A stretch of DNA of 64,000 nucleotides, taken from the NCBI GenBank assembly GCA_963753165.1, contig CAVWBP010000017.1, forward strand, positions 1 through 64,000. The letters are read 5' to 3'. This DNA comes from JAKLQR01 sp963753165. GTDB taxonomy: Bacteria; Nitrospirota; Thermodesulfovibrionia; Thermodesulfovibrionales; SM23-35. The notes under the pieces were generated by a model. It did not search any database. It was given only the letters and a program-made list of their open reading frames with translations, and was not told where the DNA came from. Numbering within the stretch: the stretch's first letter is position 1; each line of letters starts with the position of its first letter. The position numbers were made by a program, and so were the translations under genes. This document shows positions 51,623-60,312 of this stretch, one piece after another.

Positions 51623-52874
51623 GAGAAAAGTCAGGATTGATTATGGCCGCTTGCTCTATCCAGCCTTTCGCCTTTTCAGACTCGTCAAGGGTAAGATAGA
51701 AATGTGCCAGGAGGGTGGGAAATATTTCCTGGTCGGGATATTTTTTTCCATATGCTTCACAGAGACTTATCGCTTTTGGAAAATTTCCCTGATATGCCTG
51801 AAATACACAGGTCATTACGTCTGAAAGAGGGGAAGGTCTGGTCTTGCTTAGTTTTTCAATCAGTCCTGCGGCGTCTTCTATCCGGTTCTTTTGAAGAAGA
51901 ACTCCGAGCATTCCAACGAAAGGCTCGATGTCTTCACCTTTTCTGCTTAGCTTTAATGCCTGCTTGAAATAGGTTTCTGCACGGTCAGGTTCACCTTTAT
52001 CGAGTTCCAGAAGGCCTCTGAAGGTCAAGGCCCTGATATTCTTAGGGTCTGCCTCCATGATTTCATCAAACAATCGCAGGCTTTCTTTCTTTTCCTTTAA
52101 GTCAAAAAGCAGCCCTGCAAGCATCAGTTTCGAACGGATGTCCCTGGGGTCATTCTTTAACGCTTCTCTTGCAGCAGGAAGAACTTTCATGACTTCCTGC
52201 CGCCGATAGGAATAAAATGGGATGAGTTTCACTACGTCAAGATGGTATGACACAAACCATTGGACCCTGTCTTTTGGCCTGACAAGGATTGTCTTCATCG
52301 GAGGCTTGCCGATTTCGGCAGAACCCTGCTCGCCGGGACCTACAAGGATTTTCCCATACTCATTATACAATTCGACGAAACCGCGCAGAACGGTGAGATA
52401 GCTTGTTCCTTTTTCATCAACCCTGAGATCCAGGTCGGTCCCTCTGATTGCAGCGGTTGCCGAAGGGGTCTCTATTTTCAGGCCATCAGGGAGTGTTTTT
52501 GCCCTGCTCCATATTTCTCCTGTTTCAAGGCCAAGCACAGACTTCTTTTGCTGAGGCGATATCCTGACTTCCTTAATTACCAGTATTGTCCTGTTATGCA
52601 TGGTAATCTGCATGTCATCAATGAAAAGGATGTTCATCTTGCCGAAACTCCCTGTCTTCAGGGTATCTCCGGAAGTCAATGTCTGCTCACGTACTGCGCC
52701 GGTCCAGTCTTTTTCTGTGATGAATCTGACCCATCCGTCACCTTTTACCCCTACGATTTCTGCTTCCTTCTCAATGGCCGGTCTCGGAACCGGATTCGCA
52801 GCATATACATTATGGCAAGTCAGGAACAAAAGGATAGAGAGAAAGGAAAGCAGGTTTTTCTTGATAGTTACCAT
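51570..52874 (-). CDS. FecR-TPR-barrel protein, N-terminal FecR and TPR part
   Basis: The start of the large gene, with GGAGG before the ATG at 52874. A signal peptide (about 1-25) is followed by a FecR domain (about 50-190: GDTLKTGSFGKMNILFIDDMQITMHNRTILVIKEV, GEIWSRAKTLPDGLKIETPSATAAIRGTDLDLRV, LRGFVELYNEYGKILVGPGEQ) and TPR units from about 235. It should lie in the periplasm. A surplus base in a CCC run at 51582-51584 (plus strand) breaks the frame. Correcting both breaks gives one protein of 1266 residues: FecR, TPR array, outer-membrane barrel. It is the upstream partner of the CHASE2 cyclase. Confidence 0.88.
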   Translation of the reverse strand: MVTIKKNLLSFLSILLFLTCHNVYAANPVPRPAIEKEAEIVGVKGDGWVRFITEKDWTGAVREQTLTSGDTLKTGSFGKMNILFIDDMQITMHNRTILVIKEVRISPQQKKSVLGLETGEIWSRAKTLPDGLKIETPSATAAIRGTDLDLRVDEKGTSYLTVLRGFVELYNEYGKILVGPGEQGSAEIGKPPMKTILVRPKDRVQWFVSYHLDVVKLIPFYSYRRQEVMKVLPAAREALKNDPRDIRSKLMLAGLLFDLKEKKESLRLFDEIMEADPKNIRALTFRGLLELDKGEPDRAETYFKQALKLSRKGEDIEPFVGMLGVLLQKNRIEDAAGLIEKLSKTRPSPLSDVMTCVFQAYQGNFPKAISLCEAYGKKYPDQEIFPTLLAHFYLTLDESEKAKGWIEQAAIINPDFSHVHAFLGMYFYIEGQRR

Positions 52875-53011
52875 CGCGGCCCCCTCCTGAATGGTATTAC
52901 CAACTACTGTTTATACAAGAAATATCGGGTCTCTTTTATCTGTACATTTGATATGCACAATGTTTATCCAAAAACCAATGAATAATCTGTAATATACGTC
53001 TCTGCTGTCAG

Positions 53012-53020
53012 ATTATACCA
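53012..53020 (-). promoter_or_regulatory. Extended -10 promoter for the FecR-TPR-barrel operon
   Basis: On the minus strand TGGTATAAT (53020-53012) is an extended -10 element (TGnTATAAT), about 138 bases before the ATG at 52874. There is no good -35 box. Confidence 0.4.
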
Positions 53021-53121
53021 CAAGAAATTGGGAAGGGGAGAAGGCTTCAGGGAATTACCGGAAGGACCTGAGTAAGGGCGAGAGGCTGAATGAGTTTTTA
53101 GGTATTCACTGCGGTCCTGTG

Positions 53122-53916
53122 TTAAACGGAATTCAGCAATTTCATGGCGTTCTCCCGCAAAATAAGCGCTTCTTTTTCTTCTCCGAGTTGCAGGCCCTTT
53201 AATAAAGAAAGTGTTTTTTGCTGTTCCGTCCAGGGAGAATCTGTGCCGAAAAGGATATATTCCGGAGGGTGATTTGAAATAATGTTCCTTACGGCGTCGT
53301 TTAAAAAATCGAGCGAGAATGATATCTCCATATATATAGGTTTCCCAAGCAAAAATTGCTCAACTTCGTCCCAATGTTCCCATGCCCCGAGATGTGTCGT
53401 GACAAGTTTGAGGGAAGGGAACTTCTCAAGGATGGTGATAATTTTTTCCGGATCGGCAATTTTTATCCGCGAAAAAGCAAAATCAAAGCCGGTATGCATT
53501 ACCAGGATAAGATTCTCATCACATATTTTCTCATAAACCGGCAAAAGCCTTTCGTCGTCTATTATGAAATCCTGATAGTAGGGATGGAATTTTATTCCCT
53601 TAAACCCCTCTTGTTTTATTTCATCCACTCTTTCTTTGAATTTCGGGTCATGGGGATGAAAAGAAGGAAAAGGAATAATTCTCCCGGACCTGATCTTTTT
53701 GCACCATTGGAGGATTGAATCGGATTGCGACGGTTTTGTGGCAATATTGCAGATGATACTCTTTTCAATTCCACAGGTGTCCATGGAAGAAAGCAGGGAG
53801 GATATTTTACCGTCAAGATGAGCCTTGACGCCCCCTTCATCTTCGAGCATCTTTATCACCCTTTCTGATAATTCATCCGGAAAGGCGTGGGTGTGGAAAT
53901 CAATAATATTGTTCAT
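53122..53916 (-). CDS. Amidohydrolase-family (amidohydrolase_2-type) metal hydrolase
   Basis: A 264-residue TIM-barrel hydrolase: IIDFHTHAFP (HxH metal motif, residues about 6-8), PFPSFHPHDPKF, GIKFHPYYQDF, VMHTGFD, LVTTHLGAWEHWDE and ILFGTDSPWTEQQ (final metal Asp). This set fits the amidohydrolase_2 (ACMSD-like) group. The substrate is not predictable. It stands alone, next to the aryl-pyruvate cluster but on the opposite strand to iorA. Confidence 0.85.
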   Translation of the reverse strand: MNNIIDFHTHAFPDELSERVIKMLEDEGGVKAHLDGKISSLLSSMDTCGIEKSIICNIATKPSQSDSILQWCKKIRSGRIIPFPSFHPHDPKFKERVDEIKQEGFKGIKFHPYYQDFIIDDERLLPVYEKICDENLILVMHTGFDFAFSRIKIADPEKIITILEKFPSLKLVTTHLGAWEHWDEVEQFLLGKPIYMEISFSLDFLNDAVRNIISNHPPEYILFGTDSPWTEQQKTLSLLKGLQLGEEKEALILRENAMKLLNSV

Positions 53917-54238
53917 TTCCTGAATATTCTACACACATTATTCTTGACAATTGATAGGGCAAATATTGAACATATGAACGTATCGGGTTAAAGATTCAAT
54001 TCGAATAATCAGATGAAGATCAATGCAATCGGGTAAGATCACTCCCCTCATTTGCAAGGAGGGGCAGGGGTGGTATCGGTTTATTGTCCAATATCCCTCC
54101 AACCTCTCTCTGCAAATGGGAGGGTTTGAAAAATGCCTATAACCTCTTACTGAAGGTTGCTGTCTCACAAACATTTCCATTGAAATTAGGTATAATTATT
54201 GATCAGGAAATAAAAATCGGTCAAAGGAGTATTTTCAG
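53917..54238. other. Intergenic region between the hydrolase and iorA, with paired repeats
   Basis: About 320 bases with no gene. It holds an inverted pair of the CTCCTT repeat type (CACTCCCCTCATTTGCAAGG and CTCTGCAAATGGGAGGG, about 54038-54125), related to the unit after rlmN. A TATAAT at 54191-54196 is a possible -10 for iorA, without a clear -35. AAAGGAG stands 9 bases before the iorA GTG. Confidence 0.55.
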
Positions 54239-55111
54239 GTGAAACATAATCAGGCAGGTCAGGAAATCATAATGTTAGGCGATGATGCAATCGGAAGAGG
54301 AGCGATAGAGGCAGGGATATCTCTGGCAACAAGTTATCCCGGAACTCCTGCTACACAAATCCTCGAGTATATCGCACACAATTTTTCAGGGGATGTGGAA
54401 TGGGCGGTAAACGAAAAGGTTGCCTTAGAAACTGCAATCGGCGCTTCCTACGCGGGGAAAAGGGCGATCTGTTCCATGAAACACGTAGGACTGAATGTCG
54501 CAGCAGACCCTTTGATGACTATTGCATATCTCGGGACTAAAGGAGGGCTGGTCCTTGCAGTATCTGATGATCCGAGTGCATATTCTTCTCAGAATGAACA
54601 GGATTCGCGTTTCTATGCGAAATTTGCAAAAATACCCTGCCTTGAGCCGTGTGATTCGCAGGAAGCCAAGGATATGACGATCAGGGCCTTCGAATTATCC
54701 GAGCAGATCGGTCTCCCAGTGATGTTGAGGACAGTGACCAGGATTTCTCATGCCTATTCACTGGTTCTGACAGGAGAGGTGAGGGAACAGAACCCTCTTC
54801 TGCTGGAAAAAGATCCTCCAAATATGATCGCTGTGCCGAGTAATGTCTTGAAATGCCATAAAAATTTGCAGGATAAACAGGAACGTTTGATACAATGGGG
54901 AGCAGGTTCTGGATTGAACAAGACCATTGCAAATGGTCAGAAGAAGGGGATAATAGCCTGTGGTATCGGGTATGTCTATGCACAAGAATACGGCCCGGAA
55001 TTTGCTATTTTGAAGGTTTCGTATTATCCGGTTTCCGAAACAGTTGATCGAGGAGTTTGTGAAAGAACTGGAGGAAGTCTGGGTGCTGGAAGAAGGGGAG
55101 CCCTTTGTTGA
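54239..55111 (+). CDS. iorA: Indolepyruvate:ferredoxin oxidoreductase alpha subunit, N-terminal part (frameshifted)
   Basis: The N-terminal part of IorA, starting at a GTG. It contains the pyrimidine-binding domain with GDDAIGRGAIEAGISLATSYPGTPATQILEYIA, WAVNEKVALETAIGASYAGKRAICSMKHVGLNVAADPLMT and DDPSAYSSQNEQDSRFYAKFAKIPCLEP, all typical. The frame breaks in an AAA run at 55038-55040; removing one A gives YPVSEQLIEEFVKELEEVWVLEEGEP. The full gene, 54239-55868, then encodes 542 residues. It oxidises aryl-pyruvates to aryl-acetyl-CoA with ferredoxin, together with IorB (59366). Confidence 0.9.
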   Translation: MKHNQAGQEIIMLGDDAIGRGAIEAGISLATSYPGTPATQILEYIAHNFSGDVEWAVNEKVALETAIGASYAGKRAICSMKHVGLNVAADPLMTIAYLGTKGGLVLAVSDDPSAYSSQNEQDSRFYAKFAKIPCLEPCDSQEAKDMTIRAFELSEQIGLPVMLRTVTRISHAYSLVLTGEVREQNPLLLEKDPPNMIAVPSNVLKCHKNLQDKQERLIQWGAGSGLNKTIANGQKKGIIACGIGYVYAQEYGPEFAILKVSYYPVSETVDRGVCERTGGSLGAGRRGALC

Positions 55112-55868
55112 AGAGATCGCCAGGAGGTACTCTTCCCGGGTCAAAGGAAAATTATCAGGAGAAATAAGCAGGATAGGAGAACTTGGTCCTGATGTGATGA
55201 ATGAAAGCATTCCGGAATGGAGAGAAAATCGAAAAAGGGACAAGCATTCAAAACCTCTGCCGCCCAGGCCGCCTTCAATGTGCCCTGGATGTCCGCATAG
55301 TAAATTTTATGAAGCGCTCAAGGCTGCGCAGCCGACGTTCACTGCCGGCGATATCGGTTGCTATACCCTTGGAGCTAATCAGCCCTATCAGATAGTGGAC
55401 ACATGCCTCTGCATGGGAGCCGGCATCAGTCAGGCTGCAGGAATTTCGAAGCAGGGAGTAAAAAGAGTGGCGGCAGTAATTGGTGATTCAACCTTTCTTC
55501 ATTCCGGAATCCCCGCATTAATCAATGCAGTATATAACAAGGCGAATATCCTGGTACTCATTCTGGATAATTCAGCGGTTGCGATGACAGGGAACCAGCC
55601 TACACCGATAACCGGCATCACCGCAAAAGGAGCAGAGGGGGGGAAAATTTCTCTTGAGGAAATCTGCAAGTCCTGCGGAGTGAGTTCTGTGGAAGTGACC
55701 GACCCTTACGATGTCGAAAAAACAGAAGCAATACTGAAAGAAAAGCTGGACGCTGAAGGAGTAAATGTCGTTATTTCACGCAGACCCTGTGTGTTCGTGA
55801 CCAAGAAACTTGCGAAAATGAGAAGAAAAGCTATAACCCATAAACATCCCGCGAAGAGAGCACAGTAA
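55044..55868 (+). CDS. iorA: Indolepyruvate:ferredoxin oxidoreductase alpha subunit, C-terminal part (frameshifted)
   Basis: The TPP-binding part of IorA: MCPGCPHSKFYEALK, FTAGDIGCYTLG, CLCMGAGISQAAGI, VIGDSTFLHSGIPALINAVYNKANILVLILDN (the GDS...DN thiamine motif) and TGNQPTP. It ends at RRPCVFVTKKLAKMRRKAITHK and lacks the C-terminal two-cluster ferredoxin domain of standard IorA (about 60 residues). The opposite-strand ACT gene begins its 3' end there, so the domain is absent rather than frameshifted away. Electrons must pass to a separate ferredoxin. The 3' end overlaps that ACT gene by 38 bases. Confidence 0.9.
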   Translation: MIEEFVKELEEVWVLEEGEPFVEEIARRYSSRVKGKLSGEISRIGELGPDVMNESIPEWRENRKRDKHSKPLPPRPPSMCPGCPHSKFYEALKAAQPTFTAGDIGCYTLGANQPYQIVDTCLCMGAGISQAAGISKQGVKRVAAVIGDSTFLHSGIPALINAVYNKANILVLILDNSAVAMTGNQPTPITGITAKGAEGGKISLEEICKSCGVSSVEVTDPYDVEKTEAILKEKLDAEGVNVVISRRPCVFVTKKLAKMRRKAITHKHPAKRAQ

Positions 55869-56262
55869 CGCCGGCTTTTTTCAACGCTTTTTTCCCGTTG
55901 CTGATGCTGTCTGTCCGCAACACTACCACTGCTTTCTCTCCGCTTTTCTCAACAAAGGCGTACATATATTCGACATTGATATCTGCATCGGTTAAAAACT
56001 TCAGAACACCGGCAAGCCCGCCGGGCTTGTCGGATACGCCGACGGCAATGACATCGCTTTCCCTGACGGTGAAGTTGCTTTTCGCCAGGACCTTTTTTGC
56101 TTTATCCGGATCGGCGACAATTAAACGCAGGATTCCAAAATCCGATGTATCAGCGATTGAGAGCGCCCTGATGTTAATGTCTGCCTTTGCCAGGACATCC
56201 ATCGCTTCCGATAACCTTCCTTTCTTGTTCTCTAAAAATAAGGATATCTGTTTCACTTCCAT
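55831..56262 (-). CDS. Tandem ACT-domain protein 1
   Basis: A 143-residue protein with two ACT domains: VKQISLFLENKKGRLSEAMDVLAKADINIRALSIADT ... FGILRLIV (about 3-65) and VIAVGVSDKPGGLAGVLKFLTDADINVEYMYAFVEKSGEKAVVVLRTD (about 70-120). ACT domains bind amino acids and usually regulate enzymes. Here they accompany aryl-CoA ligases, so binding of aromatic amino acids or related acids is likely (inference). Ends overlap tail to tail with iorA, and phenylacetate-CoA ligase 1 lies 11 bases upstream. Confidence 0.9.
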   Translation of the reverse strand: MEVKQISLFLENKKGRLSEAMDVLAKADINIRALSIADTSDFGILRLIVADPDKAKKVLAKSNFTVRESDVIAVGVSDKPGGLAGVLKFLTDADINVEYMYAFVEKSGEKAVVVLRTDSISNGKKALKKAGVTVLSSRDVYGL

Positions 56263-56273
56263 AGCACTCTCCT

Positions 56274-57573
56274 TTATAATTGACGTTTGTCTATGACCCT
56301 CTTTGCTTTGCCTTCACTTCGCGGAAGGGTCTTTGGCTCAACAAGCGTAACCTTTACTCTGAGCCCGATTGAGTTCTCAATGTGTTTTTCGATTTTTTTC
56401 TTCACTTCCTCAAGGTGTTTCACTTCGTCAGAGAATAATTTTTTCGAAGTCTCTACCTGTACCTCAATCTCATCAAGGTGCTGTGGTCGTGTCACGATGA
56501 TTTGATAATGCGGTTCTACTCCTTTGACTTCAAGCAGCGCTTTTTCGATCTGGGAAGGGAAGATGAGAACGCCCCTTATCTTCAGCATATCGTCTGAGCG
56601 TCCGGTGATGCGGTCCATACGGACAAGGGTCCTTCCACATTTGCAGGGCTCTCTCCTTAACGTGGTTATATCTCTCGTCCTGAAACGGATCATCGGCATG
56701 CCGTCGCGGGTTAATGTAGTGAGAACCAGCTCGCCTTTTTCTCCGTCAGGGAGAGGATCGAGTGTTTCAGGAGAAACAACCTCAGGATAGAAATGGTCTT
56801 CAAAGATATGGAGGCCGTTTTTTTGGTCACACTCCTGCGCCACGCCAGGGCCTATTATTTCAGTCAGTCCGTAAATATTCAGTGCGAGCAGGTGAAACCT
56901 CTTTTCGATTTCATCACGCATCCTGTCAGTCCACATCTCTGCGCCGAAGCATCCCGCCTTGAGTTTCAATTTCTTTATATTTATGCCTGCTTCTGCAACT
57001 GCTTCTGTAAGATACAATGCGTAAGACGGGGTGCAGGTGAGGATGGTGGAGCCAAAGTCCTGCATAATGTCGAGGTGTCTTTTTGTCTGACCTGCGGACA
57101 CAGGGACTATAGTTGCCCCGATCCGCTGAGCGCCATAGTGCACGCCCAGTCCTCCGGTAAATAGGCCGTACCCATATCCATTTTGAATAATATCATCTTT
57201 TGTCGCACCGCACATTGTGAGGGCGCGCGCTACCACTTCACCCCAGATATCTATGTCTTTCCTGGTGTAGCCGGATACCGTCGGCTTTCCTGTAGTTCCG
57301 GACGAAGTGTGCACCTCTACTATTTCCTTGCGAGGGACTGCGAACAGCCCGAAAGGGTATCCTTCTCTCAGGTCGGTTTTTGTGGTGAACGGGAGTTTCT
57401 TTATGTCTTTAAGGCTTTTAATGTCGGCAGGTTTAACCTTCAGCTTGTCGAATCTCTTTTGGTAATAGGGAACATTTTTATGATGCGCGTCTGAGAATTG
57501 CCTTAAGTCTTTCGAGCTGGAGCTTTTCCCTCTCCCCGCTGCGCATGCTTTCTGCTTCTTTATTCCAGATCAT
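56274..57573 (-). CDS. paaK: Phenylacetate-CoA ligase 1 (frameshifted near the N-terminus)
   Basis: An AMP-forming acyl-CoA synthetase of the PaaK type. The reading frame from 57314 (346 residues) starts inside motif I (HTSSGTTGKPTVSGYTRKD). The real start is the ATG at 57573 (GGAGAG upstream), which opens MIWNKEAESMRSGEREKLQL; removing one G near 57486 joins it to HHKNVPYYQKRFDKLKV and gives 432 residues, the normal length. Other motifs: YGLTEIIGPGVAQEC, RDGMPMIRFRTRDITTL, GRSDDMLKIRGVLIFPSQIE and the C-terminal catalytic Lys in GKAKRVIDKR. It makes aryl-CoA from phenylacetate-type acids, or runs in reverse to make ATP. Confidence 0.9.
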
Positions 57574-57583
57574 TTTTCTCTCC

Positions 57584-58027
57584 TTATGCGGTTTTGCTTT
57601 TTCCCTTCTTTCTTACGGTAAAAAAACGCAGATTTTCATGCTTTAAAAGTTTTTTTGCTTTTTCGATATCATTCACATCTACAATAAGAAAGGCCTTTTT
57701 TCTTGATCCCAGAATCAATACATACGCGTTCTCGATGTTGATTTTTTTCTTTGATAAAAGCGCGGATACCTCAAATAATCCCCCGGGCCTGTCCACTAAC
57801 TCAATTGCCAGCACTTCATTAAGCGAGACGGTAAAACCTTTTTGCCGGAGCTTCTGTGCAGCCGGTTCGCATTTATCGACGATAAAGCGTATTACCCCGA
57901 ATCCATCCGAACTTGCAATATTGACTGCAAGGATGTTCACGCCTTCTTCTGCGAGAACTTTTGTTATTTTGGTAAGTCTGCCGGGCTTGTTTTCAGAAAA
58001 GATGGAGAGCTGCTTTAATTGTTCCAT
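57584..58027 (-). CDS. Tandem ACT-domain protein 2
   Basis: A 147-residue protein with two ACT domains (LKQLSIFSENKPGRLTKITKVLAEEGVNILAVNIASSDGFGVIRFIV, about 3-65; VLAIELVDRPGGLFEVSALLSKKKINIENAYVLI, about 72-125) and a basic tail (VRKKGKSKTA). It stands between the two phenylacetate-CoA ligase genes and resembles the other two ACT proteins in the cluster. A regulatory role for the ligases or Ior is inferred. Confidence 0.9.
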   Translation of the reverse strand: MEQLKQLSIFSENKPGRLTKITKVLAEEGVNILAVNIASSDGFGVIRFIVDKCEPAAQKLRQKGFTVSLNEVLAIELVDRPGGLFEVSALLSKKKINIENAYVLILGSRKKAFLIVDVNDIEKAKKLLKHENLRFFTVRKKGKSKTA

Positions 58028-58043
58028 ATGGAGATCCTCTTCC

Positions 58044-58059
58044 TGGTGACTAAGGTCAC
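58044..58059. repeat. 16-base palindrome in the ligase 2 to ACT 2 gap
   Basis: GGTGACTAAGGTCACC is a perfect inverted repeat of 6 bases with a 4-base centre, within 41 bases separating two minus-strand genes. It could be an operator or a small hairpin controlling translation of the ACT gene. Confidence 0.45.
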
Positions 58060-58068
58060 CTGGTTATT

Positions 58069-58855
58069 TTACAGAGTCCGTTTATCAATAACTCTTATTG
58101 ATTTCCCCTCGCTCACCGGCAGCGTGCCCGGCTCCAGGAGTTCCACTTTTGGTCTTACAAGGATTTCTGACCGTATTTTTTCAGTTATCTCGTTCCTGAG
58201 ATTTACCAAATGGTCCACTTTCCCGTCGAAGAGTTCTTTTGACGATTTCCACTCTCACGGTCATCTGGTCGTAAGACTCGAGGACGATCTGATAATTCTG
58301 CGCAACGGCCTTGATGCCCATCAAAACCCGTTCGATCTGTTGAGGGAAAATGTTTACCCCGCGTACGATAATCATATCGTCTGTTCTGCCGATAATCCGT
58401 GAAATCCTGCGATGGGTTCTTCCGCATTTACATTTGCCCGGTAGTATCCTGGTAATGTCGCTTGTTCGGTAACGCAGGATAGGCATTGCTTCACGGTATA
58501 GCGTGGTGAGGACAAGCTCACCTTTTTCTCCGTCAGGCTTTGTTTCGCCGGTATCGGGATCGATGATCTCCATGATGAAATTGTCTTCCCAGAGATGCAT
58601 TCCATTCTTTTCCCTGCATTCAAATGCAACTCCCGGACCATTCATTTCAGACAATCCGTAAGAATTATATACATCAATGTGAAAGAACTTTTCAATCTTT
58701 TTCCTTGTTTCTTCAGAATATGGTTCGGAACCGAGATATGCCCTCCGGAGAGTAAAGTCTTTTTGCGGGTCCAGTCCTTCATTCTGCATAACACTGGCAA
58801 GGTAAAGCGCATAGCTGGGAGTGATATGGAGGGTAGTGGTCTTGAAATCCTGCAT
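58069..58855 (-). CDS. paaK: Phenylacetate-CoA ligase 2, C-terminal part (frameshifted twice)
   Basis: The C-terminal part of the second PaaK-type ligase: MQDFKTTTLHITPSYALYL, YGLSEMNGPGVAFEC, REAMPILRYRTSDITRILPGKC, GRTDDMIIVRGVNIFPQQIE. As read, the frame ends at 58181 after VEIVKRTLRRE; removing one base from the TTTT run at 58237-58240 (plus strand) restores VEIVKELFDGKVDHLVNLRNE and runs to a TAA at 58069 with the catalytic Lys region GKSIRVIDKRTL. The whole gene is then 430 residues. Confidence 0.88.
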
Positions 58856-59363
58856 AAGAGCAAGTCTGCCTCTTCGTATTTCCAGGACCTGCCGGAATTA
58901 CCAATACGCCCACTTTCTCCGCGCCATAATGCATGACGAGTGCGCCGGTAAATAATCCGTAGGTCATCATATTCTGGAGCACGTCATCTTTTGCTACTCC
59001 TGTCATAATAAGGCATCGGGCTATGAGCTCGGCTGCGCGGTCTACGTCTTTTTTTGTAAAAAAGATGGCTTTTGGTTTCCCGGTGGTTCCGCTTGAGGTA
59101 TGGAGACGCACAACCTGTTCTTTTGTAACGGCAAGCATGCCAAAAGGGTAGTATTCACGCAGATCTTCCCTGGTTGTGAAGGGGAGTTTACGGATGTCTT
59201 TTAATGAGGTGATATCTTTTGGCTGAATGTGAAGTTTTGAAAAGTGTTCTTTGTAGAACGGGATATTCTTATAGGCCTGGCGGACAGTTTGTTTCAGCCT
59301 TTTCATCTGCAATTCTTCCAGTGCCCTGCGGCTGATCATTTCGATATCTTTTTGCCAGAACAT
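58779..59363 (-). CDS. paaK: Phenylacetate-CoA ligase 2, N-terminal part (frameshifted)
   Basis: The N-terminal part of ligase 2: MFWQKDIEMISRRALEELQ, KNIPFYKEHFSKLHIQPKDI, LPFTTREDLREYYPFGMLAV, ATP-binding motif HTSSGTTGKPKAIFFTKKD, MMTYGLFTGALVMHYGAEKVG. A surplus base near 58865 breaks the frame; correcting it gives NTKRQLALMQDFKTT. It differs clearly from ligase 1, so the two probably prefer different aryl acids. iorB ends 2 bases upstream of its start. Confidence 0.88.
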   Translation of the reverse strand: MFWQKDIEMISRRALEELQMKRLKQTVRQAYKNIPFYKEHFSKLHIQPKDITSLKDIRKLPFTTREDLREYYPFGMLAVTKEQVVRLHTSSGTTGKPKAIFFTKKDVDRAAELIARCLIMTGVAKDDVLQNMMTYGLFTGALVMHYGAEKVGVLVIPAGPGNTKRQTCSYAGFQDHYPPYHSQLCALPCQCYAE

Positions 59364-59365
59364 TC

Positions 59366-59953
59366 TTATGCTTTTCCCTTGATAATCTCACGCCCTACTT
59401 TAAACGCAGAAAGGTTGAGTTCAATTGTCTTTGCCGGCACGGATTCTTTTATCACCGTTTCCCATGTTGAAATAGTGAAAGGCAGGTACCGGGAAAGTAT
59501 TCCCATGACAATAATATTGTCCAGCTTGGGATTTCCCAGGTTGTTTGCGATCTCAAATGCATTTACGGCGTCAACGTGAAAACCCATGGCCTCCAATTGA
59601 GATTTGACGTCTTCAGGATACGGGGTAAGATTTTGATTAAGAGCGGAGGGCATTACCCTTTTCTGGTTGAGTATTATATAGCCGTCGGGTTTAAGATAAT
59701 CCACGTATCGCAATCCTTCAAGCTCTTCAAGTGCGATCAGAAAGTCAGCCTTGCCCTTTTGGATTAAGGGAGAATATGCCTCTTCCCCGAAACGCACATG
59801 GCTTGTAACGCTCCCTCCTCTTTGCGCCATGCCATGCAGTTCGCTCTCTTTTACCATGTATCCCGAGACAAAGGCGCATTGAGTAAGAATTTTGCTCGCG
59901 AGGATAATTCCCTGTCCTCCTACTCCTGAAAAAAGCACATTAATAGTTCCCAT
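59366..59953 (-). CDS. iorB: Indolepyruvate:ferredoxin oxidoreductase beta subunit
   Basis: A 195-residue IorB/POR-gamma-type subunit: INVLFSGVGGQGIILASKILTQCA, VKESELHGMAQRGGSVTSHVRFG, DFLIALEELEGLRYVDYLKPDGYIILN and a Glu/Lys-rich C-terminal helix. GAGGG precedes the ATG. It is the catalytic partner of IorA, but lies on the other strand nearly 4 kb away as the first gene of the minus-strand run with the ligases and ACT genes. Confidence 0.93.
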   Translation of the reverse strand: MGTINVLFSGVGGQGIILASKILTQCAFVSGYMVKESELHGMAQRGGSVTSHVRFGEEAYSPLIQKGKADFLIALEELEGLRYVDYLKPDGYIILNQKRVMPSALNQNLTPYPEDVKSQLEAMGFHVDAVNAFEIANNLGNPKLDNIIVMGILSRYLPFTISTWETVIKESVPAKTIELNLSAFKVGREIIKGKA

Positions 59954-60312
59954 TTTCCCTCTTCAATTGCCGGTGAATTCCAGCCGTATTTTTGAAATAG
60001 TCTTGCATTTGAGATCAATCAAACAAATGAAATCCGCAATAAGTATAGAAAAGTCAATAATTTTATCATATATTTGAAATTTCCTGCAAACAATAATGAT
60101 TCTTGAAACCGTCATGCTCCGGTTAAAAAAATTGAACCCGCAGATGAAGGTTTCCATGCCGGGCACGTGCAATAATTGTACGGAAAAGGCTAAATGCCAA
60201 TAATTAAGCAATTAATTAAGAAGTTATATTGCTCAGAATAGAGCACAATATATTGTTTTCTTGCTCCAAGATATGATAGTGTTATATCCATGTTTTTGAA
60301 CAGGTGCAAACT
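59954..60312. promoter_or_regulatory. Divergent control region between iorB and the ACT/liv operon
   Basis: About 360 AT-rich bases with no gene. It must hold promoters for both directions. Visible are TTAATTAAGCAATTAATTAA (60205-60221 region), the short inverted repeat TGCTC-N6-GAGCA (about 60231-60246) and a possible TTGCTC-N16-TATTGT promoter to the right. AGGTG lies 7 bases before the ATG at 60313. Confidence 0.4.

Noticed and set aside
55831..56262. A frameshifted ferredoxin tail of IorA hidden after 55800.
   Set aside because: No CxxCxxC pattern appears in any plus-strand frame, and the opposite strand encodes a clean tandem-ACT protein.
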